Below are positions 36,061 through 46,650 of a stretch of 64,000 nucleotides of DNA, one piece after another (positions within the stretch are counted from its first letter, which is position 1; each line of letters starts with the position of its first letter). Origin of the DNA: Membranipora membranacea (Eukaryota > Bryozoa > Gymnolaemata > Cheilostomatida > Membraniporidae); contig OU612074.1 in the NCBI GenBank assembly GCA_914767715.1, forward strand, positions 10,884,062 to 10,948,061, in the 5' to 3' direction. The notes beneath the pieces were generated by a model. The model saw only the letters and a list, made by a program, of their open reading frames with translations, ran no database searches and was not told the DNA's origin. Made by a program: the position numbers and the translations under genes.

Positions 36061-38622
36061 CATGGGCGTAGCTGGGGGGATTCAAAGGGTTCGAACGAAC
36101 ACCCTTCTAGTCCAATCACAAATTTTTTTTTCTTCATATTTTCAACCTCTTTGTGTTTTGGTACAAAACTATGTATTGACATGCACTATGATTGATGTTA
36201 TAACAGATGTTCACATACTACCTGCAACTTATGTGTTGCAGGACTATAGCACAACAGCTGTTGTTAGGGAAACCTGAAAAGCAACAAATGCCATCATTGC
36301 TTCTATATATTCATGACTTTTGACATCAATGTTTAATGATGTCACCTAATAGTTGAAAATGAAAAATTACAGGTAAATTTAAAACATAGTCTGTCAATGT
36401 TGAATAAGTAAATGCAGACTAGGCTCCATTGCATGAACTTAGTCAGAAGGAAAAAGCGTGGGAAATATAGAGAGAGGGAGAGAGATAGAGACATGTCATC
36501 TAAGAAAGAGAGGAGAGGGCAGCCAAAGCTAGACAGTGTTTTTTCAACACTATCCAGGTAGAGGAGAATCTTTTGTGGATTTGCAATATGCATTGCAAGG
36601 TAGAAGAAGCCTAACTGCTAGCTAGTCATTCTTCATAGTTCAATTTAAATTGAATTGAAGATTTCCCTTACTACTATTGGTTGTGATTATTTAAATTATT
36701 TACTTTGGTCTGCAGAGATTACTAGACTAGAGTGAGTTCCTAGATGGCCCATCAGATGAGGGCCTTAGACATAAATAGCTGGTGGAAGTAGTAGACTGGG
36801 TTATGTCATATTTGGGTCTCATGAACTGATTGAGTTGGTGCTGGCAACCCCATGATATATATCATTATATTACACAATACATATTATACAATACACAAAA
36901 CTTCCCATCACAATTATGAATATTTTTGAAATCATTTTTAGATATGTTGTTGAGTCACTAGAATCAATCTGCTATGGTAGTCACCACAACAGTGTGCCGA
37001 TAGATCTCTGTGACAGCTGGCCATCACAGGTGAAAACAGAAGCTGCTAATCTGCTGCAATCCATCACAAACTTTCAGTTTAAAGCTAACTTCTGTATTGT
37101 GTACACGCTACTATCACCACTGGAAGGGATCACCACAAAACTCCAGGGACGTTGCAATGACATTTGTAACGCCTATGCTCTAGTAAGTGTCTAGTCTCCG
37201 ACTCTTCGGCTAAAACTTACATATAACCTGATTTGCATACCTTATTACATTGTATTAGGTTTTAATCTTTCACCCCTTATTATGTACAATGTGTAGAGAG
37301 TGTTTTTAAAATCTCATTTAGCATTTAACAAATAAAACTGTGTGATCATTACCATTATAATTATTCCACTCATCATATGACCCTGTATAACATTTCTTTG
37401 TTAATAATGTGAGTGTTGTAACAGGTGACAAAGGAAAAAGAGTTTTACAGCAATATGTGAGAAACTGAAGATGGGCTTTGGTACTTGATGGCTAGAGATA
37501 TGGCGGGTACCGTGAATGTGGAGCCGATAAAACCAAGATCCGTAACCAGAAGCATGCACAGGCCTAGTGCCCCTGCTGTCAGCACAGAAGACTACTATAG
37601 AATCAACAGCTTTATTCCCATGCTAGACCACATCATATCAGAACTGGATAGTATGTTTGATGGTGAGTTGAACCTTAGTTTTATATATCGTTCGTAGTAT
37701 TCATGTTCGAAACGGAGTACAAAAAGTTGTGTCCATCTTTGTTAGAATCGACCCAATAGACTTATCTTGGGACATTTCAGCAAAGGTAGATGAGACTAAG
37801 AAGCAAATAATAATGAGACGAGGCCTTGTAAACTGGGACATTTAGGAAGAACGGCTACCTTTATCCTACCTCAATTTATCTTTAGGATTATGCGGAGCAG
37901 CCATTAAGGTTCTCTACTTGGTGCCTTCTGAGGTATGTAAGCCTGCAGCTATGGAAGACTTTAGTGAGGTTATAGAGTTGTATTTAATCAGGAATACAAA
38001 CGCTGGCAGGCCATGTGCAGGAAACTTGAGGAATTGGCTTCAACTCTTGCATCAGCTATCAAATTATGTGACTCGGACATTTATCCGAATATTTATATCA
38101 TGCTATCTATCGCCTGCACGTGGCCTGTGACCAGCTGTGAGTGTGAGCGATGGTTCAGTGGATTCAGGAGGCTTAACACTTACCTTCGTGCTGCACAGAG
38201 CTCCGAGAGACATGACACTCTCGCCATGATGAGCATCCATCGAAGCATGGAAATAGATGTTGAACACATTGTAAATCTATTTGCTCAGCTCCACCCACGG
38301 CGAATGGAGTTAAATATTTTGAGCTAACTAACATGTTGATAATATAATATATAGTAAAACTTACATCACAATTCAAGGTCACTACTAAAAATTACCACTG
38401 ATTGGGCAAGACTGGGCCATTTATTTCATTTTGACTTTAAAAGTAATAAAAAAATCATTTTATTTTACTGTTACATTTCTATGATTTATACAGCTGAAAT
38501 CGATTCTGGTGATATGTTGGCTAACCAAAAGCTTCGGCGGCCGGACCCTACTGGGGGGCTTACAGCGCCCCCCCCCCAGACCCCCCAGCTGTATTACCAA
38601 TGATGACCCAGCTTCGCCCATG
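36061..38622 (+). mobile_element. hAT DNA transposon, complete ends, decayed transposase
   Basis: The left end CATGGGCGTAGCTGGG and the reverse complement of the right end CATGGGCGAAGCTGGG agree in 15 of 16 bases. Both are flanked by the perfect 8-bp duplication TTGGTAAA, the hallmark of hAT insertion. Inside are fragments of a ZMYM/52-kDa-repressor-type hAT transposase, ending with the C-terminal dimerisation domain. The element is about 2.56 kb. It lies in the duplicated upstream flank of P7: sequence resuming at 38,631 continues the homology with the P5 flank (ACTAGGGTGTGCCC versus ATCAGGGTGTGCCT), so it arrived after the gene duplication. Confidence 0.88.
36916..38327 (+). pseudogene. hAT transposase remnant (ZMYM-like), interrupted
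   Basis: Pieces in order: 36,916-37,194 (YVVESLESICYG...FKANFCIVYTLLSPLEGITTKL), 37,485-37,697 (PSAPAVSTEDYYRINSFIPM, then LDHIISELDSMF), and 37,890-38,327 with the hAT C-terminal signature (TWPVTSCECERWFSGFRRL, then RHDTLAMMSIHR and LFAQLHPRRMEL). The pieces lie in different frames with stops between, and the zinc-finger N-terminus is not seen. Some gaps could be introns, but in-frame stops near 37,850 suggest decay. In the family this protein cuts and pastes the element. Confidence 0.75.
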
Positions 38623-38630
38623 TTGGTAAA
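38623..38630. repeat. hAT target-site duplication, right copy
   Basis: TTGGTAAA, identical to 36,053-36,060. Confidence 0.85.
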
Positions 38631-38639
38631 ATACCATCA

Positions 38640-39060
38640 CTGTGAATAACCAAAATACAAATGAGCTATAACTGACTAGGGTGTGCCCAAACATCACTCA
38701 AAACACATATGATTGAAAATTAATGACATGTCATATGAGAGTCAAAAATAGTTGCAATCATGCACGATAATGAATAAGGGGAAAATATACAAAGTTTGTA
38801 AAGTCATGAGTCAAATGAATATAAAAATAAAATAAATTATGAATATTAAAATAAATAATAGACTGTCAATGGGTGTGCCTCTTATACTATATTGGTACAT
38901 TTTTTAACAGAATATCATCAGTCATTCACATGATGATGCCAATCTGTTATCAGATTGTCTACAATAATATCTATACGTCAAACTTCATCTTGTTCCCTTT
39001 GCCATCTGAAAGCTCTAAAAGATTCCTGGAGTCTCGGGGCACATGACCATGCTATTTTAA
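38640..39060. repeat. Flank fragments of the duplicated unit
   Basis: 38,671-38,770 (ACTAGGGTGTGCCC, ATTAATGACATGTCATATGA) continues the P7 minus-strand flank. 38,871-39,050 (GGGTGTGCCTCTTATACTA, then CATCTTGTTCCCTTTGCCA) runs in the plus direction and matches 40,090 onward. Two duplicated units therefore abut here. Confidence 0.55.
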
Positions 39061-39479
39061 GCAGAATGCCTCGGGTGTGGGTAATTGTTATTGTCAATCA
39101 TTCAAATTATCTTTTCAAATGTCAAGTTTGTAAAGTCACGAGTCAAATGAATATAAAAATAAAACTATCATATCTATCAGAAACGCCACAACACTTCAGG
39201 GGTGTCGATGACACACACTCAGGCTGTCGATTGAGTTTATGATGGATGGCCAATTGGCAATGTCATTATAAGCGCAAATTATAATGGCTGTCCTTTCCAT
39301 ACTACCTATGCGGTAGACAGCCTGATTAACGTTGCCCTATTATGTCGCAGAACTCCCCCACTATCATTCTCAATGTATACAGCCATAGAATATAGCCCAA
39401 CAAACATTTTATAATTGTGGTATATTTATAAAAATAGTATAAAAATAAGAGGTCCTCCCATGCTCCTCAATCTTTTCTT

Positions 39480-39805
39480 AATCTGGCCTCACCGAAATTT
39501 AAACTCGGGCCTCTCGCGCTGAGATCAAACACTCTAACTGCTCAGCCATGCTGGCCCGCTGAAGCTTGCAAGGCTCAGTGCGAAATAATCCGGGTGTAAG
39601 TAGTAATAAATAGGTACCATAACAAAACAGTTAAACCACCATGTAGGAAAAGAGGTGATATGTAAATAAAATCTGGCTTCAATGGGAATTGAACTTGGGA
39701 TTCTCGTGCAAGATGCATGGTTTAGCTGTGGACCATACCGGGATTCAAACTTAAGCTTCTTGTTATGTGATTGAGCACCACTCAGCCACGCCTGCCCGCT
39801 AAAGC
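39480..39805 (-). mobile_element. Two tRNA-derived SINE-like fragments
   Basis: On the minus strand, 39,805-39,755 carries GCGTGGCTGAGTGGTGCTC (A-box-like) with GTTTGAATCCCGG (B box) next to it. 39,560-39,490 carries GCATGGCTGAGCAGTTAG with CGAGTTTAAATTTCGG. Both resemble class II tRNA heads, but the stems do not close. The 152-codon minus-strand open frame over them is incidental. Confidence 0.5.
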
Positions 39806-40079
39806 TTACAGATTTAAATTGGAGATGAATGGGTAAAGTTAGTTGTTGTGTAATTTTGTTTCGTTTTTTCATTTTTTTCAAGCTTTGATGGCACAAAACA
39901 AAAAACAAAAAAAGTTTTGAAAATATGATATACATACTCTCAACTGGTCTTACTGCACATATGTGTTGAGGACAGGACTTTGATTCAGCCATTTCTTCTA
40001 TTTTCCAACAAAAACACTTTTCGAAAAAGTATTATGAGGCACTGAATATGGATACAGTTTGGTGGATAACCAAAGCAAT

Positions 40080-41170
40080 TTTAGAGTGTTGATGGGTGTG
40101 CCCCTCATACTAAGTTGGTACATTTTTCACGGAATTTCATCAGCAACCCACATGATGTTGCCAATCCGTTAGCAGATTGTTTGCCATAATATTTATATGA
40201 CAAACTTCATCTTGCTCCCTGTGCCATCTGAAAGCTCGAGAAGATTCTATAGGTGAAGATTTCTAGAGTGAAGACAGTCATTTTTAGCATGCCTAGCAGA
40301 TTCATGTGATATGACTAAAATTTTACTGTGACCTGCACTTCATTTGAACATACAACACACACTATATAAAATCAGTGAGGCTGGAGCCCCGAGGTACATG
40401 ACCATAAAGAGAGATATTACAAGCTTCATTGTGCCGTTTGTGTAGAAGCTATCAAAAGATATGAATATGTATGAATGTATAGATGTATGGAGACCCAAAC
40501 TGAGCGATTTCTTTACCTGATTTTAAACTGAGCTTCATTAATTATATTTTCTTCTGTCACCACGGTTAGCTTCATAAAGGGGGAGCGGGGCCCCTCTCAG
40601 TCTCTCCATATAGGCCTGACTGAAACTGACGAGTTGGTACTATTTCTATAATCCCCCCCCCCGCGCTATTGAATTCATTATACATAAGCAGAGTGAAATC
40701 AAGGGCAGCGGTTTAGCTACTATCCCCAAGTACAGTTCTGACAGGAATGATTGTCCCAGTTGGCTTGATGATGGTATCCATAGGTAACAAAACAGGGAAA
40801 CATTTTTTTGTAATTTTGTAATCTTTTCCTACTGGGTAAGACAAATAATTTCATAATAATATGTTTCCCTGATTCATCATAGATAAACTTGCAGTCTCCC
40901 TTAGCACATGATTGCATCTATATTTTACTGCCTTTGACATGTCATCATTTTGCAATTATATGCATTATTGCATTATCCACAGTAATAGCCTTTCACCAAG
41001 TTCAGTGATAAGCTTTAATAGATTGACAACTACTGCTGATGCTCTTTAGTCTATAAAATAGGCAGTATGTCATGACAGTTCGATTCACCATTGAAGGTCT
41101 TCCTTAGCACATCATCATTCCTATTTTTACCCCTCACTGCATCCTATTTTACATTTGAATATATCCTTTA
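40080..41170 (+). repeat. P8 upstream duplicated block
   Basis: GATGGGTGTGCCCCTCATAC, CTGTGCCATCTGAAAGCTCG, CAGTTGGCTTGATGATGGTA and CACATGATTGCATCTAT are colinear with the P5 and P6 flanks. It is interrupted at about 41,175 by the LINE fragment and resumes at about 42,070 (TTGGGTTCAATTTAG, then GTTGTATCCTATTTG). Confidence 0.7.
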
Positions 41171-41180
41171 TCTAGAATCA

Positions 41181-42065
41181 GTTTGTTTGTTTGTTTGTCT
41201 GTTTGTTTAATTTATGACTTCTCATCCGAGAATGCTTACATAATAAAAGAAGTGTGCTTTCAAAAAGCCCCTCTAAAAATATATGAACAAAAATAAAATA
41301 AATCATTTCAAACGGCATAAAACTCAGGATTGGCAAAAATTCCACATTTTCTCTTCTCAGTTCGACATTTAGGCATACAAATGGTGCCCTCAGAGTTACG
41401 GGTTGAGCGTCTGAGTCTGGTTTTATTGAGCGGAAGTCGATTGTGTAGGGGATGGTTATCGTCAGATAAAATACGATGTACGTATTTGTGGCATATGTCG
41501 TTTAGTAAGTCATTCAGTGGTAGCAAATTCGCAGCTGCAAGTCGATCATCGTAGTGTTCGAGGTCAGAGAAAATAATCCTCATAGCAAGCCGCTGACATC
41601 TCTCAATATCATTCCTCAGACATTCGGTGGTGTAAGGGTACCAAGCACCTGCAGCGTGGGTGATAGCTGCGACTACTTGGGTTTTGTACATTAGTACTAG
41701 GCTTTGTTGGTTTACTCCGGACTGTTTTAATACGAGCAGACCGTGACATCTTTTGTTCGCTGACTTAGTGATGTTAGCCACATGCTCATTGAATCGTAGA
41801 TGTTGGTCGATGGTAAGACCGAGTAGTTTGGTAGAAGCTACGTTGTCTACGTTGTGTGATTGATTCATTGTGAGAGTTTTCGACATTATCATCTGTTTCT
41901 TAAGAGAAAGGTTCAATGTCTTAGTTTTTGTAGCATTCAGTAGCATTTTGTTGTCGTGCGCCCATTTAGTACATTCATCGATAAGCTGCTGACTGACGGG
42001 TGGAGGTTCAAACTTGACAGCGTTGTAAGTATTGCTTATTATTTGAAGATCAGCTTTCTGGAGAG
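41181..42065 (-). mobile_element. LINE fragment: RT C-terminal part with (AAAC)n tail
   Basis: A long minus-strand frame (41,946-41,308, continuing upstream to about 42,020 as PPPVSQQLIDECTKWAHDNK) reads KLLGLTIDQHLRFNEHV, YKTQVVAAITHAAGAWYPY, ERCQRLAMRIIFSD and ends KRKCGIFANPEFYAV. This is the usual C-terminal run of a CR1/Jockey-like RT. An (AAAC)n tail follows on the minus strand (plus-strand TTTG repeats 41,181-41,209). It is 5'-truncated and lacks the catalytic box, but the frame is unbroken, so the insertion is fairly young. It interrupts the duplicated P8 flank. Confidence 0.8.
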
Positions 42066-42128
42066 ACAGTTGGGTTCAATTTAGTCTCTTGAGTTGTATC
42101 CTATTTGTTTTTATTTTTGGATGAGACC

Positions 42129-42222
42129 AAGCTTATCAATCATCATTGCTAACAAGCGAATACGTCAACAATGACCAAAATGTAATCTCAATAGCCAAAC
42201 TTAGCCCATCTCCTATATAAAG
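42129..42222 (+). promoter_or_regulatory. P8 promoter: upstream module plus TATA box
   Basis: TTATCAATCATCATTGCTAA and CAAGCGAATACGTCAACAA precede TATATAAAG at 42,214-42,222. The leader AGCTTGAATAGACATCAG follows. Confidence 0.8.
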
Positions 42223-42306
42223 GGTAGGAGCGTAGAGACAATTCATATAAGCTTGAATAGACATCAGTTCAACAGCTTGGAAAACTTAACCTCCTAAATC
42301 TCAATC

Positions 42307-43170
42307 ATGCAGCAGATAACAGCTTTGATTCTCTTTGCTGCAGTAGTAGTAGGTTAGTACCTAAATCTACCCTAAACACTCAACAGAATATTTGCTTTGT
42401 TTGGTATTGACATTTTAGAACACATGTACTGATTTTCAGAAACAAGTGAATACGCAAATGATTTTCATATTCTGTCTTTGTTAAATGTCTAAGACAACCT
42501 CTATAATTCTTAATTTGATTGAATAGGGGTGTGTTTAGCTGGCGAGCAAGCTAAGACACATGTAGGCAAAAAGGATACAACTGGTCAAGTTAGTGATAAA
42601 GGTCATTCGATGGGTAAACCAGATGAGACAAAAGGTGACCAAAAGTATGGACAGATGGACAGAGCAGAAGGGCAAATGGGTGGAAAAAAGAACGCAAATA
42701 TGGGCAGACCAGAAGGGCAAATGGGTGGACATAAGGACGCAAATATGGGCAGACAAGAAGGGCAAATGGATGAACAAAAGGGCGGTCAGATGGGCAGAGA
42801 AGAAGGAAGTGATGTTGGAAATTCAGGAAGAGGAGGCTGTAAGTGCGGACCTGGAAGAAGAGGTCGCAGCCAAAAACCAGGGGAAGAGAAAAGTCAGCAA
42901 GAGGGAGATATAAAAAGAAGTGATAAAATGGGACAAAAGAGTGAAGGAGAGAGTGGGATGGGACATAAATCAGAGAGCGGCAGTAAAAAAGGAGAAGGAG
43001 AAAGCCACAGAGGCAACAACAATAGAGAGGCAGGACTAAATAAAGATGGAAAATCTGAGAAAATTAACGAGAGAAAGGGATCTAGAGGAGAACAAAATGG
43101 AAATAGTGATACAAAAATGCACTGCAGATGTAGACCAAGAGGAGGAAGAGGAAGCAATGGTAAAGATTGA
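42307..43170 (+). CDS. P8: family member with early stop in exon 2
   Basis: Exons 42307-42352 and 42527-43170 give 229 aa. Signal peptide MQQITALILFAAVVVG (Lys3 replaced by Gln), then VCLA and a mature chain starting GEQAKTHVGKK. About three to four 15-aa units (MGRPEGQMGGHKDAN type) precede CKCGP at 120-124; the second motif is CRCRP (215-219, Gly to Arg), then RGGRGSNGKD. The chain ends at TGA 43,168-43,170, where P6 has GGA (Gly). Just after it the usual splice donor is missing: relative to P6, the AAAACCAAGGTTTGTTTAG-type stretch has been deleted. The old last exon survives unused at 43,337. A slightly shortened secreted protein could still be made; it may equally be on the way to a pseudogene. 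Confidence 0.65.
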
Positions 43171-43336
43171 AGCCGTCATAGTGAAGATAATGTTTCATTC
43201 GGCACTGCAATGACTTTGTTTGCTAATTTCAAAACCATTTTAGTACTTTCACTTTCTATTTTTCTAACTTCTTCCATATTTACATTTAAATGCGTGTATA
43301 GTTGGTCTTGTACACTCATATTTTTGTTTAATATAG

Positions 43337-43357
43337 AAGACAGAAATTGAGGAATAA
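43337..43357 (+). pseudogene. P8 relict last exon
   Basis: After TTTAATATAG comes AAG ACA GAA ATT GAG GAA TAA (K-T-E-I-E-E-stop), homologous to exon 3 of P5-P7, followed by the shared TAAATGCCTGCC. With the upstream donor deleted and a stop in exon 2, it is no longer needed for coding. Confidence 0.7.
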
Positions 43358-43559
43358 TAAATGCCTGCCAAAGACATCACCCCAGAGACATGTTGAAGAT
43401 GACGATCATCAACCATTCAATAATTTTGATAAATATTTTGAAGTTGTCAAGACATATTACTAATTGATGATTCATCGGTGAATTCTACTGCCAAAGTAAA
43501 TATTGTTTTTTCCGAAGACAACCATTTATTAAACCATAGTCTGTTTAACGATAAATGCA

Positions 43560-43565
43560 TATTTG
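43560..43565 (+). terminator. P8 3'-end block with variant signal GATAAA
   Basis: CGATAAATGCATATTTGCC, then AACTAAA, aligns with the conserved 3' block, but the hexamer is GATAAA instead of AATAAA. Confidence 0.55.
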
Positions 43566-43589
43566 CCAACTAAAAAACTTCATTGGTGC

Positions 43590-45200
43590 TTTTCATCCAT
43601 ATATAAGACTGTGATATACAGAAATTTCAATACTGATAGTACACACAGATAGAAATCCGAAAAAAATTGTTTGCTATTTGGGTTCCAACACAATATTTTG
43701 ATATCAGAATGAGAAGGCAGAATTGGTTGAAGCCATAAACTTGCCCATCATTATGACATCAAGTTTTGGATTGTTGCCCAAGTTTCCTTCACTGGTATCT
43801 TCAGAAGTGGGTTAAGTCTGTCACAGGGGCATGCTAGTATTACAAGCAACTGTTTTAAACATATATAAACTTCCTCAAATTTAGTTTCAAAATGTAAATT
43901 GAAGTGGTTTCAAGATTCCTGTATCAGCTGCAAAATTTTTTTTTTCTCATTGGGTCAAAAGACCAGTTGGTCATGATGCTGCACCACACCTAGAAAGACA
44001 TTCGATTCTTGCAATAGATTTTTCCTCAACAATCTTGTTGGCAGTCTGAAGTCCAATAAAGATTAGATCAGGTTGATCTAGATTTACTTCAGCCAATCCC
44101 TTCCCAAAGACAAGACAAGATTTAGCCTTCAAGCCAGATTAAATGAATGCAACTTGTGACAAACTCCATTTAGCAGGGCAATACATAAGCTTCTTTAGGG
44201 TCTTCTAACCAACATCAACACTATAAAATGGCCCTACTAACAATAATGCTGGATGAGGACAAGCAGAGATATTTCAGCTACTTACACCAAAGCTAAATCA
44301 TCATAGTCTCAAAACTGAAGTTTTCGCATAACAATTGATGGAAAATGTCAGTTGCTTAGTATCTTGATGCTAATTTCCTTGGTTGCATTTCATCAGTGAA
44401 GTCCTAATTGGATGATAAGCGATTGTCAGATGTCAATTGCTTACGAGCTCAACCTGTTCCTGCAGAAAGTAATAGGTCGTTGTTAGTGTCAGCCAGGATA
44501 TACACAATTTTAAATTCTCGCAACGGTGACTGAACAATTAATCAGATCCTCATTTCTTTTAATATCACTGTTTTCAAGTAACAAGCTAAATTAACATAAA
44601 ACCAAAAGAACCAATAAATTTTATCATGCAAGACATTGATAGAATGCACTATTATGGTTTTCCCCTTGTTATGACTTTTTCACTAAGATTGGATTAAAAT
44701 TGGGCACATTTTCAATGGTATTTCATTGGGCTTCAGGATGTTGATTGTTGAGTGTCATTATGACTGCATTATAATATAGAAATAGCTGAAAGATATAAAA
44801 ACTGAAATAAAGTTACCTTTTAGTTTAAACTCAATACGGACATGGCTCCCTTTGGGCAATAATTCATAACTTGCATGAAATTCTTATTCTCCATCGTTCA
44901 GTCTGGCTCACTGGTCTTATGTTCAGGCTTCAGAGGCCTCCATGATACCTCTACCTCAAACCAAAGTGAAAGTTGATGGCTCCCTAGGTAGTGAGTCCAG
45001 TTAAACATCGTAGGGTAATTGTTGTTGGTAATGCTTAATTAACTTACATTCATCGTTTTTTTATTCATTGAACTGAATTGAAAATTAAATTAAAATTAAA
45101 TTTGAGCATGTAAATTGCAAATAAGATTTCACCAAATGCTTGGTATCTTAATATCAAAGAGAGAATTATATACAGCAGATGTAATCACTGTGAAGTCAAC
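43590..45200. other. Intergenic, no exon 2 for P10 found
   Basis: I searched the minus strand here for CxCGP-coding sequence that would complete the orphan exon at 45,285 and found none. One acceptor-like site near 45,000 opens about 29 codons without family features. No other feature. Confidence 0.5.
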
Positions 45201-45239
45201 CCAGTTACAGTTATACAGTAATAGACAGTGATAACTAAC

Positions 45240-45285
45240 CTATGATTGCATCAGCGAGGAGAAATAGAGCTGTAACCTTCTGCAT
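45240..45285 (-). pseudogene. P10: orphan signal-peptide exon
   Basis: The minus strand gives ATG then 46 nt in all, coding MQKVTALFLLADAIIG, ending in a G before the GTTAGT donor. Length, phase, MQK start and hydrophobic run match exon 1 of P1-P8 exactly. A degenerate family promoter lies upstream. No matching exon 2 follows, so it is either the 5' stub of a deleted member or a signal exon now serving an unrelated, unrecognised downstream exon. Confidence 0.7.
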
Positions 45286-45373
45286 GATTGAATATCGTTT
45301 GAAGTCGCTCTATATTTCTCTATTGAGGGGATGGTTCTCCTAACTGATGTGATGATTTATCTTATGGACCTTA

Positions 45374-45480
45374 ATTTTATATCGAATAATGATAATATAT
45401 GATAATCCCCAAATCATTGACATAAACAACAACAGAGGACATGACGGTTGACCCATTTACTCAAAATGATGATGATGAAT
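45374..45480 (-). promoter_or_regulatory. P10 degenerate promoter
   Basis: On the minus strand ATTCATCATCATCATTTTGA and AAATGGGTCAACC (45,480-45,446) and a GATATAAAAT box (45,383-45,374) stand about 90 bp before the orphan ATG, as in P1-P8. Confidence 0.55.
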
Positions 45481-46650
45481 TAGCTAGAAAATTAGATTGT
45501 TACCATGGATAATAAGTTGATGCTGAAAATGAATGGGACTGTCCTGTGAAATCTCAATATTCAGCTCTCGGCCAGCACAGTTTTTTAATGAGCACTAATC
45601 TAGACTAGGACATTTGAAATGACATATTAAGATGGTCATAGATTATTAGTAAACAAACTAAGATATAGCCGGTGATTGTCTTTCGGATATTACAAGGATA
45701 GAGATGTTTTATTGTGCCCAAACGTCACTTCACATATGTGTCCAAGATGTTATCATTTAGAAGGTATCGCATAACAATAAGTGCATCGGAGTCCTTCTGA
45801 GAACTGTGACGAAAATAAATTAAAATCCTGTTCTTCTTGCATAGCACTTTTTAATGACTCACAAGTGAGGTTGTGACCTGTATATTGGGTTATTTAACAG
45901 TTAAGAGACAAAAACACAATCGAGATAAGAACTGTGTTCTGAATGTGTAGGATTTTTTGATAAAAAAACCGATTCTGCCTGAATCGTTGATACGAGCATG
46001 TAGTTAGGGCTACATCCAGCTGCTTTATTGAATGTTTTCTAGATGATAGTCTCAGTGGCATGTGTAGTCATGCTGCTAGCTAACTAACCCAAACCAAATT
46101 AAAACAAAACCATCTTCAGCAACTAAGTATTGAATTTTGAAAGGACACAAAAGTCTTCTCTCATTATCTCTCTTCTTATGGCTGGGAACTGCCTGGCATT
46201 GTTTATTACAGTCTGCTGGAAATTTATATTATGGCCTGGCACTGACCCTCCCGAACAAGTTCCAACCAGCGTCAAAACGCACAAACGACGACAGGTAGCA
46301 CTAGGTTCTTATATATCAGATCGATTCAGGTATAAAATAGTTACAACAGTGCAGGATAGTTGTAACTCATAAAACATACCCATGACAGGTAATATACTAG
46401 CCGCCGATATTATAGTCGCATAGCAATCGATCGTCGCATGACTAACAGTGACAGTACAATCAACTTACTAGTTGTCAAGGTTTCTAACCATACTACCATC
46501 TCTTGATGGTAGATTCACTTTCAATAAGACAGATTTTAGACTACTTTGTCTACATAATCTGGCGGACATGTATTCACTTGTACCATGTACAAAGCTGGGC
46601 CCAATTTGTTAGTATGAAAGTGTAATAGAAACAAAGAAAACAGTAATTGC

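Noticed and set aside
36541-36596. Minus-strand Ser/Leu-rich frame near 36,342-36,593
   Set aside because: Simple GAGA-type sequence inside the hAT element explains it.
39534-39992. 152-codon minus-strand frame
   Set aside because: It crosses two SINE-like fragments, which explains its repeated phrases; no gene structure.
44870-45005. Exon 2 of the orphan P10 gene
   Set aside because: An acceptor-like site opens only about 29 codons with no Cys motif or charge pattern of the family; not distinguishable from chance.
46130-46372. 80-codon frame with a hydrophobic start, possible secreted peptide
   Set aside because: No family promoter, no splice or poly(A) context; the hydrophobic run is short and composition unremarkable.
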